The translations under genes and the position numbers were made by a program. From an uncultured Pelagibacteraceae bacterium (lineage in GTDB: Bacteria > Pseudomonadota > Alphaproteobacteria > Pelagibacterales > Pelagibacteraceae): a stretch of 62,060 nucleotides of DNA. Where the stretch lies: positions 1-62,060 of the forward strand of contig CACBRY010000002.1 of assembly GCA_902541825.1 (NCBI GenBank), in the 5' to 3' direction. Below are positions 40,721-50,135 of the stretch, piece by piece (position 1 is the first letter of the stretch; every line of letters starts with the position of its first letter). The notes under the pieces were generated by a model, which saw nothing but the letters and a program-made list of their open reading frames with translations, made no database searches and was not told the DNA's origin.

Positions 40721-42772
40721 GTGAAAGCTTTTTTTCAAAAACATACTAATTATTTTGTCTTTTTAACCTTATTAGTTTTCCTCATTTTAATAAAAATAAT
40801 TAATCCTGCATTTGTGAAATCAATTTCATACTTAAGTTTTGATTTATATCAAAAAGTATTTGCTGAAAAAAAAGACTCGGATGTTGTTATAATAGATATT
40901 GATGAAAGCAGTTTGGGAAAGTTTGGTCAGTTTCCTTGGAATAGAAAAGTTTTTGCAGATATTTTGGATAAAATAAATGAGTCCAATCCAAAAGCGATAG
41001 GTTTCGATATTTTTTTTACTGAGAAAGATAAACAGTCTCCTGATGAAATTATAAAATCATATGGTTTAGTTCCGGCTGATATAGCAGAGCTTCAGAATTT
41101 AAAAAGTCCAGATGAAATTTTTTCTGAGAAACTTAAACAATCTAAATCAATAATTGCAGTTTTAGGGAGCAATGTTCCTTCACATTCCAATTATGATCGA
41201 AAAGCTAAGGCCAGATTTTTATCTAAAGGTGGTGATCCAAAGAAATTTACTTATCAATATCCATATTCAATTGGTTCACTTGAAGTATTAGAAAAAGATG
41301 TAAAAGGCTTAGGTTCAATTTCTTTCTTAGATCAATTAGATGGTATTATCCGATCATTACCACTAGTGGTACAGTTTGATAAGAAGATATATCCAACCAT
41401 GGGATTAGAAATGGTTCGAGTGGGCTCAAAACAAAAAAATATTTATGTTGAATTAAACGAAGTTGGCATTCAAAGAATTAGTGCCCGACCCTATAAAATT
41501 AATTCAGACCCTAATGGTATAATTTGGATTAAATACAAAAAGTCAGATAAAAATCAGTATATATCTGCTGGTGATGTTTATGACGGCAAATTCCAATCAG
41601 ATTTTTTTACAGATAAATATGTTTTGATTGGTGCCTCTGCACAAGGTCTTTTTGATTTAGTCAAAACTCCTCTTGGGATAACTATTCCAGGAGTTGAAGT
41701 TCATGCTAATGTTATTGAGAATATTTTAGATCAATCCTATTTAATAAGAAATCCTAATACGTATATATTTGAGCTGTTATTTTCTATTATTGTAGCTCTG
41801 ATTACATTTATCTTATCTCAAAGAGTAAAACCTAAATTAAGCTTATCTATTTTTTTTGGAAATATTTTAGCGATAATAGTTATCGGTTTTTATATCTATA
41901 AATTTAGATCTGAATTGGTCGATATGAGTTATCCAATTTTTATTGTAACAGTAACTTTTTTAACGGGTTTATATTTTAGATTTATTGAGGAAAATAAAAT
42001 AGCTTTAGATAACTTACAAAAAGAAGCTAAACTTTTAAAAGAACGTGAGCTTGCAGCCGGAGTTCAAAAAAGTTTATTCCCAGATATATCAAAATTTGAA
42101 AACTTCATTTTTGCCAAAAACGTGCCAGCCCGAGATGTATCTGGAGATTATTTTGATGTTGTAAGATCAACACCAGAAGAATACTTTTTTACCTTAGCTG
42201 ATGTATCAGGAAAAGGAGTTAAAGCGGGTATGTATATGGCAAAAGCATCTTCAATATTTAGAACGCTAACAAATTTAAAGTTTTCGTTAGAAAAAGTAGT
42301 CTTTGGAGTAAATAATGAACTTGTTGAAGCAAAATTTAAAGGAATGTTTGTGACTGCTGTTTTTGGTAAATTGAATATTAAAACAGGAGAACTCGTATTT
42401 ATTAATGCTGGTCACGAAAGTATTTTAACTTTTGATCAAAATAAAAATTATGAATACATCAAATCAGAAATGCCACCCATTGGAATTGTTAAATATTTTA
42501 CCGAGTCGATGGTCAAATCTAATACCATGAACCTTAAGGATAAGACATTTGTGGTTTATACTGACGGTGTAACCGAAGGTTATTTAAAAAATGGTGAGGA
42601 GTTAGGGGCCGAAGGAGTTCAAAAAATTATAGATGGCATGTCAGAAGTCACACCGAAAACTATTGTCGAGTCTATTGAAAAAGAATTAAATTGGGGTGCT
42701 GAAAAGTTAAGAGATGATATTACTTGTATGGCTATAAATATAAATAATACTGAATTAATAAAGAAAAAATAA
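40721..42772 (+). CDS. CHASE2-TM-PP2C (SpoIIE/RsbU-type) phosphatase
   Basis: CHASE2-like DVVIIDIDESSLGKFGQFPWNRKVFADIL; three TM; VSGDYFDVV...FTLADVSGKGVKAGMYMAKASS; NAGHESIL; DDITCMAI. Confidence 0.9.
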   Translation: MKAFFQKHTNYFVFLTLLVFLILIKIINPAFVKSISYLSFDLYQKVFAEKKDSDVVIIDIDESSLGKFGQFPWNRKVFADILDKINESNPKAIGFDIFFTEKDKQSPDEIIKSYGLVPADIAELQNLKSPDEIFSEKLKQSKSIIAVLGSNVPSHSNYDRKAKARFLSKGGDPKKFTYQYPYSIGSLEVLEKDVKGLGSISFLDQLDGIIRSLPLVVQFDKKIYPTMGLEMVRVGSKQKNIYVELNEVGIQRISARPYKINSDPNGIIWIKYKKSDKNQYISAGDVYDGKFQSDFFTDKYVLIGASAQGLFDLVKTPLGITIPGVEVHANVIENILDQSYLIRNPNTYIFELLFSIIVALITFILSQRVKPKLSLSIFFGNILAIIVIGFYIYKFRSELVDMSYPIFIVTVTFLTGLYFRFIEENKIALDNLQKEAKLLKERELAAGVQKSLFPDISKFENFIFAKNVPARDVSGDYFDVVRSTPEEYFFTLADVSGKGVKAGMYMAKASSIFRTLTNLKFSLEKVVFGVNNELVEAKFKGMFVTAVFGKLNIKTGELVFINAGHESILTFDQNKNYEYIKSEMPPIGIVKYFTESMVKSNTMNLKDKTFVVYTDGVTEGYLKNGEELGAEGVQKIIDGMSEVTPKTIVESIEKELNWGAEKLRDDITCMAININNTELIKKK

Positions 42773-42778
42773 TCCAAG

Positions 42779-44986
42779 ATGATAAAGAGGTTATTTTTAA
42801 TTTCATTTTGTTTATGTTTTGTAATGCAAACTGTTCATGCAGGAATAGTTGAGCCTGTTTTTAAACAATTTAAAGATCCAAATCAAGATGGTGTAGATAA
42901 TGTACCATCAACAGTTTCAATACAAATTACTCCTGATGGAAAAAAAATGTTTTTATTGGATCATCTTGAAAATGCAGGTTCTAAAAAAGTTTATATTTAT
43001 GATTTAACAACACCATTTGATATTAGCACTTTGGATGTCACAAATAGAACAATAGTAAGTTTAGATGGTTATGGAGATAATATGGGAGGCAATAATGACA
43101 ATAAAGATATAGAATTTAATAATGATGGAACAAAAGTGTTTTTTTTTAGTGAATATGGTACATTGCAAATTCATAATTTAACAACTCCATATGATGTAGC
43201 TTCAATCTCATCTTCAACAGTTGTAGCTGATGATGGACTTAATTATAAAACTAAGTATTCTGTAAATAACATTAAAGGTGTCGAATTTAATAATGATGGA
43301 ACAAAAATGTATTTTGTTGATGGAACGCAAAATGCAACTAAAATAGCACAAATTAATCTTTCCACTCCATTTGATCCCACGTCAGGAACTAAAGTACATA
43401 CTCTTGATACAGAACCTGCGGGAGTCGCATTTTATACAATGGAACCATCTTTTGATGACGATGGTACAAGATTATACATAAGTGAAGCTCTTAATAATTC
43501 AACTGGTGCTACTACTTATATGTATGTTTACAAATTATCTAATCCATTTGAATTAAGTTCTGCGACTTTTGCTGGCAAATGGCCAATTACTGCTAATGGT
43601 CGAAATATTTCTGCATACTCATGGACTTTTGGAAATAATGGTATGAAGGCTTATATTGCAACTGAGGATGCTAATGCTGATGGAGACGATATAATTTATG
43701 AATATGATTTAACTTGTCCTTATGGAATTGTAATTTGTGAAACAGATGCTGTTACAGCTATAGGGGCTCAAGTAGAAATTGCTAAAAATGTAATTCATCA
43801 AAATTCTTCAACAATTTTCAAAAGATTTGATTGGTTACGAAGAAATGATGAAAGAGCTAATTTAACTAATCATGAAGTTAAATTGAATATTAATAATCCA
43901 ATTTTAGCAGCATTAAAAACTAACTTTGAAAATTCATTAAAAAATATTCAATTTACACCAGCATCATTAAAAAAAGAAAATACTAATAAAAATAAAAAAA
44001 ATTGGTCTCATTGGTCTCACGTAGATGTTTCATTTGGAAGAGTAGGCGATACAGGATCTTCTAAACCTAAAGAAGTTGATACTTGGGGTGTAATGTATGG
44101 TTTAGACAAATTAGTAAATAGTAAGATTTTTGGTTATGCATTTCGATATGGTATAGATCAAGTTGATTTAGAAGATGGATCAAGCAATGAATTAGAATCT
44201 CACACATTCTCTCTAAATATGTACAGCAGCGTACCTTTAAAAAGACAATCCAATTTAAATTTATTATTAGGAGTTAGTTATTTAAGAATAGACCAGTTAG
44301 ATAAAAAAAATCGTGAAACTGGTGAAAGAAATGGAAAACAAATTTACACATCAATTAGTTATGAAAATGAAAATGCATTTACCAAATATGATTTAATTCC
44401 ATTCGGTAAGTTTGAAATGGGTATCACTCAATTTTCAGATTATACTAATTTTGATGTTGTTTCCAATAATATCGAAAATCATGAAAGACTTAGATTTAGA
44501 ACAGGTAGTGCCTCAGCAGGTTTAAAATTTGATAGTATTTTATATTTAAAAGATAAAACTTTAAGTCGAAATGGTTTTATTGAATATATTTATGATTTAA
44601 CACCAGATATTGATCATAATGTTAGAAGCCATATCGATAATGTTTCTGTAAAAAAAACAATCAAGACACATTCATTACACAATGTAAAAGGAAATATAGG
44701 CTTTGAATATATGAATTCAAAAGGCTCAACTATAGCTATAAATTACGAAAGATTTCAAAGTCTTCACGAATCCGGACATAAAGACAGTTTACTTATTAAG
44801 CTTGGAACAGCGAAGAAACAAAATGCAAATTTTGATGTAATTTATGATCCAACAAACAATAATAAGACTGAGTTAAGTTATACAAAAAAGTTTAATAATT
44901 TTAATGTCAAAATAGACTCAAACTACAGTTTATTCAGTAGGATACCTGAATATGGTGCAAATTTGCAAATTTCTGGAATTTTTTAA
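42779..44986 (+). CDS. autotransporter-like protein with propeller-like passenger
   Basis: signal peptide; repeats DLTTPFDIS/NLTTPYDVAS/NLSTPFDPTS/KLSNPFELSS; C-terminal barrel-like region ending LQISGIF. Confidence 0.72.
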   Translation: MIKRLFLISFCLCFVMQTVHAGIVEPVFKQFKDPNQDGVDNVPSTVSIQITPDGKKMFLLDHLENAGSKKVYIYDLTTPFDISTLDVTNRTIVSLDGYGDNMGGNNDNKDIEFNNDGTKVFFFSEYGTLQIHNLTTPYDVASISSSTVVADDGLNYKTKYSVNNIKGVEFNNDGTKMYFVDGTQNATKIAQINLSTPFDPTSGTKVHTLDTEPAGVAFYTMEPSFDDDGTRLYISEALNNSTGATTYMYVYKLSNPFELSSATFAGKWPITANGRNISAYSWTFGNNGMKAYIATEDANADGDDIIYEYDLTCPYGIVICETDAVTAIGAQVEIAKNVIHQNSSTIFKRFDWLRRNDERANLTNHEVKLNINNPILAALKTNFENSLKNIQFTPASLKKENTNKNKKNWSHWSHVDVSFGRVGDTGSSKPKEVDTWGVMYGLDKLVNSKIFGYAFRYGIDQVDLEDGSSNELESHTFSLNMYSSVPLKRQSNLNLLLGVSYLRIDQLDKKNRETGERNGKQIYTSISYENENAFTKYDLIPFGKFEMGITQFSDYTNFDVVSNNIENHERLRFRTGSASAGLKFDSILYLKDKTLSRNGFIEYIYDLTPDIDHNVRSHIDNVSVKKTIKTHSLHNVKGNIGFEYMNSKGSTIAINYERFQSLHESGHKDSLLIKLGTAKKQNANFDVIYDPTNNNKTELSYTKKFNNFNVKIDSNYSLFSRIPEYGANLQISGIF

Positions 44987-44993
44987 ATAATTT

Positions 44994-45248
44994 TTATTTT
45001 AATAAGTCTTGAAGCTTATTTTCTTTTTCTAAAGCTCTAACTTCATCATAACCACCAATGTGTTGATCATCAAAAAATATTTGTGGGATCGTTCTTTTTC
45101 CATTAGCTTTTTTAATCATCTCATCCATTGCACCGTCAACTGTTGCAATATCTATTTCTTTAAAAGGAGCATTATTTCGGGTAAGTAATCTTTTTGCAGC
45201 ATCGCAATAATTACAAAATGGACCTGTATATATTACAACATTTTTCAT
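44994..45248 (-). CDS. grxC: glutaredoxin 3
   Basis: YTGPFCNYCDAAKRLL CxxC; TIPQIFFDDQHIGGYDEVRALE. Confidence 0.95.
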   Translation of the reverse strand: MKNVVIYTGPFCNYCDAAKRLLTRNNAPFKEIDIATVDGAMDEMIKKANGKRTIPQIFFDDQHIGGYDEVRALEKENKLQDLLK

Positions 45249-45251
45249 ACT

Positions 45252-45548
45252 TTAAAAATAGTCACCTTTTTTTAATTTACTAGTAATTAGTTTTCTAGAA
45301 TATTCAAATTTCTTTCTATGTTTGATACTTTTTTGATTTACTCTTTTTCTCCATAGTCTAAATGAAGAAGGCTTAATAGACCTTCTCATTATTTTGATAA
45401 CATCAGATTCTTTGTAACCAGTCTTTTTTTCAATTTCTTCAAAAGTGATACGATCTGCCCAGGCAGCCCAAATGACCCAATCTGGATCTTCGATATTTGG
45501 CTCAGGATTTTTGACCCTGGTGACAGGCCTGTGACCTTTTTTTTTCAT
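45252..45548 (-). CDS. TIGR03643/DUF2805-like small protein
   Basis: DPDWVIWAAWADRITFEEIEKKTGYKESDVIKIMRRSIKPSSFRLWRKRV. Confidence 0.8.
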   Translation of the reverse strand: MKKKGHRPVTRVKNPEPNIEDPDWVIWAAWADRITFEEIEKKTGYKESDVIKIMRRSIKPSSFRLWRKRVNQKSIKHRKKFEYSRKLITSKLKKGDYF

Positions 45549-45611
45549 AAATCCTTTATATTTGAAAAAAAATGATAATGCATTTTTTTTGGAATATGCT
45601 ATTGTAATTTT

Positions 45612-45667
45612 GATAGTCCTTCTTAGCCATCTTTAGCTCCCGGTTTTTAAGGACTATCTTTTTTTTT
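45612..45667 (+). ncRNA. candidate small RNA or stand-alone hairpin with T-tract
   Basis: 10-bp perfect stem GATAGTCCTT (45612-45621)/AAGGACTATC (45649-45658) followed by a T-run. Confidence 0.4.
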
Positions 45668-46114
45668 ACCTATTTCAAAAATATCCTTATCAAGCCTTGT
45701 CGGAATTTAGCATTTTCAATGAACTGATTTTAAATTATTGTAAATTTTGATATCAACTCAATGCTTAGTTTTCAAAATATTTACTTAAATTAATTAATTG
45801 GAATAAGTGTTCTCTTAATATTTCATTTAAATACTTCAGAAATTAATTTTAATTAATACAATTAAAGCGAGTATAAGAATCATTTTTAATTAAAATCTTT
45901 AAATTTTAATATTTTGATGTTTTTTTAAAAAATTAATTTTGGATTAATTGTAAATGAGATCAAAAAAGCCTAAAAATCTTCATTTTTTTTGTTGCATTAA
46001 TACAACATTTGTAAAAAATCATTGTAATTCCCGCACTACTTAAGGCATTAAACTAGTAAAAAATTGAAGTTTGTGTTAATTAAACTCTAATTAATTAATT
46101 AATTGGAAGATAAT

Positions 46115-46774
46115 ATGAAAAAAATACAAACAATTTTAATAACTTTGCTATTTGCAGGTTTTTCAACGTTTTCTTATGCTGAGGGTAAGATGGGTCTTAC
46201 AATCACAGGATTAGATGCGCGTGCTGATGGTGAAGAAATGACAAGAGGCACTAAACAAGTTAGAGGTGAGGATATTCATGGTATTTTTGCTTCTTTCTTT
46301 ATCGAAAAAGATTTAGGAACAATGTCTGTTGGTCTTGATATAAACCCACTGGATATTGCCAAGGGTTCAGTTACTAACGTAAGATCAGGAACAAACGGTG
46401 CTGTTGTCCAAACAAACACTGCTACAGTAGAAATTACTGATAACATTGGTGTGTATGGAACTATGGATCTAGGTGATACAGGTGCTTACATTAAAGCAAT
46501 GGTGTCTTCACATAATATGGAAGCAACAACTGATATAAAAAACAAAACTACAACTGATACACAAACTAATTCTACTTACCCAAGCGAAAGATTTTTAGGT
46601 GGACACATAAGTATAGGTGTTGAAAAAGATCTAGGTGATGTATTTATTAGAGGTGAAGCAGGATTAAGTGAATACGAGAAAGTAACAAGTAAATCTAGCT
46701 CTGGTAATACAACAGTAGAGGCTCAGATTGAAAACGGAATTCACGCAAGAATCAGTATTGGTAGAACTTTTTAA
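46115..46774 (+). CDS. small outer-membrane/porin-like exported protein
   Basis: signal peptide MKKIQTILITLLFAGFSTFSYA; beta-rich; ends HARISIGRTF; ATG at 46115 preferred over TTG 46103. Confidence 0.72.
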   Translation: MKKIQTILITLLFAGFSTFSYAEGKMGLTITGLDARADGEEMTRGTKQVRGEDIHGIFASFFIEKDLGTMSVGLDINPLDIAKGSVTNVRSGTNGAVVQTNTATVEITDNIGVYGTMDLGDTGAYIKAMVSSHNMEATTDIKNKTTTDTQTNSTYPSERFLGGHISIGVEKDLGDVFIRGEAGLSEYEKVTSKSSSGNTTVEAQIENGIHARISIGRTF

Positions 46775-46796
46775 TTAAAGTTTTATTAAAAATTTA

Positions 46797-46833
46797 AAAA
46801 AGACCAGCTTAAATAAGCTGGTCTTTTTTTTTA
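46797..46833 (+). terminator. Rho-independent terminator
   Basis: AGACCAGCTT-AAAT-AAGCTGGTCT followed by T-run. Confidence 0.92.
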
Positions 46834-46857
46834 TTTTGGAAAGTATATATTGTTTCA

Positions 46858-47616
46858 ATGAACTTAGGCTTTATAGGAACAGGAAATATTGTTTCAGATG
46901 TAATAACTGGTATAAGCAAATCAAAAATCAAATATCAAAAAATAATAATTTCACCAAGAAATAAAAAAAAAGCACTTTACTTAAAAAAATATTTCAAAAA
47001 AGTTATTATTGCTAAAGATAATCAAGATGTTATCAATATGGCAAACTGGGTATTTCTTGGGGTGTTACCTAAGGTTGGAGAAGCAATACTGCCCAAACTT
47101 CGCTTTAGAAATAAACAAATAGTAGTGAGCTTTATGTCTACTACAAATTATGAAAAATTAAAAAAATTAATTAAAACAAAATCTATCATTATTAGAGCCA
47201 TCCCCATGCCTCCCATTAGAATGGGCAAAGGTCCGGTCGCAATTTTTCCACCGAATAAAAAAGTAAAAAGTTTTTTCGATAAAATTGGTACAACTATTGA
47301 GATAAAAAATGAAAAATTATCAAAAAATTTTTGGGCAATTTCAGGAACTATGGCTTCGTTTTATGAGCTATTAGATATTTTATCAAAATGGTTGATAAGA
47401 AAAAAAACAAATGAACTAGACTCTCAAAAATATGTAACTTTATTATATTCTGCTTTGGCAGAACTGGCAGTGACTAATTCATCTAAGCCATTAAAAAATT
47501 TGGTAAATGAACAAACACCAGGAGGACTTAACTGGCAGGGTCTTAATGAACTGAGAAACTCTGGCTATTATAGATTATTGGAAAAATCACTTAAGAAAAT
47601 TTATAAGAGATTATAA
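46858..47616 (+). CDS. pyrroline-5-carboxylate reductase-family protein
   Basis: MNLGFIGTGNIVSDVITGI; RAIPMPPI; TPGGLNWQGLNEL. Confidence 0.8.
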   Translation: MNLGFIGTGNIVSDVITGISKSKIKYQKIIISPRNKKKALYLKKYFKKVIIAKDNQDVINMANWVFLGVLPKVGEAILPKLRFRNKQIVVSFMSTTNYEKLKKLIKTKSIIIRAIPMPPIRMGKGPVAIFPPNKKVKSFFDKIGTTIEIKNEKLSKNFWAISGTMASFYELLDILSKWLIRKKTNELDSQKYVTLLYSALAELAVTNSSKPLKNLVNEQTPGGLNWQGLNELRNSGYYRLLEKSLKKIYKRL

Positions 47617-47622
47617 TCTGAT

Positions 47623-48414
47623 GTGGTAATGCAAGATAATATTTTAGAAATTAAAAACTTATCAAAATATTTTGGAGGATTGGCTGCCGTATCTAATTGT
47701 TCTTTGAAAGTAAAGAAAGGAACAATAACTGGTATTATAGGACCTAATGGTTCAGGAAAAACCACCTTATTTAATTTAATCGCTGGCAATTTAAAATCTT
47801 CTGCTGGCAATGTTCATTTTAATGATGAAAACATCACTGACATTCCGTCTTATGAACTTTTTTCAAAAGGATTGCTCAGAACTTTCCAAATAGCCCATGA
47901 ATTTACTAATCTATCGGTATTAGAAAATTTGATGATGGTACCAGGTAATCAATCTGGAGAAAAGTTAATGAATGCTTTGCTAAAGCCTGGATTGGTTGCA
48001 AAAGAAGAAAGCCAAATAAAGGAAAAAGCATTAGAAGTGGTAGATTTTCTTAATTTAAGTCATTTAAAGAATGAATTGGCTGGAAATTTATCAGGAGGTC
48101 AAAAAAAACTATTAGAATTGGGAAGGACGATGATGGTGGATGCAAAATTAGTTTTACTTGATGAAGTTGGCGCAGGAGTAAATAGAACTTTATTGAAAGA
48201 TTTAGGTACAGCTATTGAGAAATTAAATAAAGAGAAGGGTTATACTTTTTGTATGATTGAACATGACATGGATTTTATTGGAAGATTATGTGACCCAGTA
48301 ATTGTAATGGCAGAAGGATCTGTTTTATTTGAAGGTTCAGTTAAAGATGCAAAAAAAGATGAGAGAGTTATTGAGAGTTACTTAGGCAGAGGTTCAAAAA
48401 TAAAAGATAATTAA
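47623..48414 (+). CDS. livG: branched-chain/polar amino-acid (or urea) ABC transporter ATPase
   Basis: GPNGSGKTTLFNLIAG; NLSGGQKKLLELGR; LLDEVGAG. Confidence 0.9.
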   Translation: MVMQDNILEIKNLSKYFGGLAAVSNCSLKVKKGTITGIIGPNGSGKTTLFNLIAGNLKSSAGNVHFNDENITDIPSYELFSKGLLRTFQIAHEFTNLSVLENLMMVPGNQSGEKLMNALLKPGLVAKEESQIKEKALEVVDFLNLSHLKNELAGNLSGGQKKLLELGRTMMVDAKLVLLDEVGAGVNRTLLKDLGTAIEKLNKEKGYTFCMIEHDMDFIGRLCDPVIVMAEGSVLFEGSVKDAKKDERVIESYLGRGSKIKDN

Positions 48415-48416
48415 GT

Positions 48417-49124
48417 ATGGCATTTTTTGAGGCAAATAACATGACAGGTGGATATGGCAAAGGTCCAGACATACTTAATTCATGTTCCGTAAATGTAAAT
48501 AGAGGGGAAATAGTATCTATTTTAGGACCTAATGGTGCAGGAAAATCCACTGCAATGAAAGCAATGTTAGGTTTATTAAATTTAAAATCAGGCTCTGTAA
48601 TTATTGATCGTAAGGACATTTCAAAACTTTCCCCACAAGATAGAGTAAAAGAGGGCATTTCTTTCGTACCACAAACCAAAAATGTATTTGCAGGAATGAC
48701 AGTTGAGGAAAATTTAGAGATGGGAGCTTTTTTACTAAATCAAGATTATACAAATGTAATCGATGAAATTTATAATCTTTTTCCAATTTTGAATGAAAAA
48801 AGAAAACAATTTGTTGGAGAATTGTCAGGAGGTCAAAGACAACAAGTCGCTTTAGGAAGAGCGCTGATGATTAAACCATCTGTGCTCATGTTAGATGAAC
48901 CAACTGCTGGAGTTTCTCCAATAGTAATGGATGAACTTTTTGATCATATTATAAAAGTAAAAAAAACAAATGTTGCAATCTTAATGGTTGAACAGAATGC
49001 AAAACAAGCTCTCAATATTTCTGACAGAGGATATGTATTAGTCACTGGTGAAAATCGTTATTCAGGGACAGGTAAAGAGTTGTTAAATGATCCAGGGGTA
49101 AGAAGCTCTTTTTTAGGTGGTTAA
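48417..49124 (+). CDS. livF: branched-chain amino-acid ABC transporter ATPase
   Basis: GPNGAGKSTAMKAMLGLL; ELSGGQRQQVALGRAL; LDEPTAGVSP. Confidence 0.9.
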   Translation: MAFFEANNMTGGYGKGPDILNSCSVNVNRGEIVSILGPNGAGKSTAMKAMLGLLNLKSGSVIIDRKDISKLSPQDRVKEGISFVPQTKNVFAGMTVEENLEMGAFLLNQDYTNVIDEIYNLFPILNEKRKQFVGELSGGQRQQVALGRALMIKPSVLMLDEPTAGVSPIVMDELFDHIIKVKKTNVAILMVEQNAKQALNISDRGYVLVTGENRYSGTGKELLNDPGVRSSFLGG

Positions 49125-50135
49125 ATGGATTTTCTCAACGCATTAATTCTTTTATTAAATTATATTTTTGTTCCTGCTCTTGCGTACGGATCACAATTAG
49201 CCATCGGAGCTATATTTGTTACTTTAATATATGGAATACTCCGTTTTGCAAATTTTGCAACTGGAGACATGATGTCATTTGGCACAATGGTTGCCATACT
49301 TTTTACCTGGTACTTTCAGTCTCTTGGTTTATCCCTTGGGTTTTTACCCACCGCACTTTTAGCAATACCTTTTGCAATTCTCTTTATGGGTTCATACATG
49401 CTAATGATTGATAAGTTTGTATTTAAATATTACAGATTAAACAAAAGTCCTCCTGTTCAATTAGCAATGGTAAGCATAGGGGTAATGTTCGTTACTCAGG
49501 CAGTAGTAAGAATTATAATTGGTCCATCTGATAGAAGATTTTTCGATGGTGAAAAATTTCTCATTAGAGCAAGTGAATTTAAAAATATAACAGGTTTAAA
49601 TGAGGGACTTGCTATTAAGTCAACTCAAGTAATTACAATTGTTGTTACAATAATTCTAGTTTCAACTTTATTCTGGTTTTTAAACAAAACAAAAACTGGA
49701 AAAAGTATGAGAGCTTATTCTGACAATGAAGATTTAGCATTACTTTCTGGAATAGATCCAAAAAAGATTGTTATGATAACTTGGATGATTGCTGCAATTT
49801 TAGCTACAATAGGTGGAGTTTTATATGGTTTAGATAAAAGTTTTAAACCATTTACTTATTTCAATAATATGCTCCCAATATTTGCTGCTGCTATAGTTGG
49901 AGGAATTGGTAACCCTTTTGGAGCTTTCTTAGGAGGTTATGTAATTGCTTTCTCAGAAATACTATTGACATACGCATATAAAAAATTCTTCATGTATGTA
50001 TTACCAGAAAGCATGGAACCTGATAGTTTAATTCAGTTACTTTCAACTGATTACAAATTTGCAGTATCATTTTCGATATTAGTAATCGTGTTGCTCTATC
50101 GTCCATCAGGAATATTTAAAGGAAAGATATTGTGA
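49125..50135 (+). CDS. livH: branched-chain amino-acid ABC transporter permease
   Basis: 336 aa; LIYGILRFANFATGDMMSFG; AAAIVGGIGNPFGAFLGG. Confidence 0.9.
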   Translation: MDFLNALILLLNYIFVPALAYGSQLAIGAIFVTLIYGILRFANFATGDMMSFGTMVAILFTWYFQSLGLSLGFLPTALLAIPFAILFMGSYMLMIDKFVFKYYRLNKSPPVQLAMVSIGVMFVTQAVVRIIIGPSDRRFFDGEKFLIRASEFKNITGLNEGLAIKSTQVITIVVTIILVSTLFWFLNKTKTGKSMRAYSDNEDLALLSGIDPKKIVMITWMIAAILATIGGVLYGLDKSFKPFTYFNNMLPIFAAAIVGGIGNPFGAFLGGYVIAFSEILLTYAYKKFFMYVLPESMEPDSLIQLLSTDYKFAVSFSILVIVLLYRPSGIFKGKIL

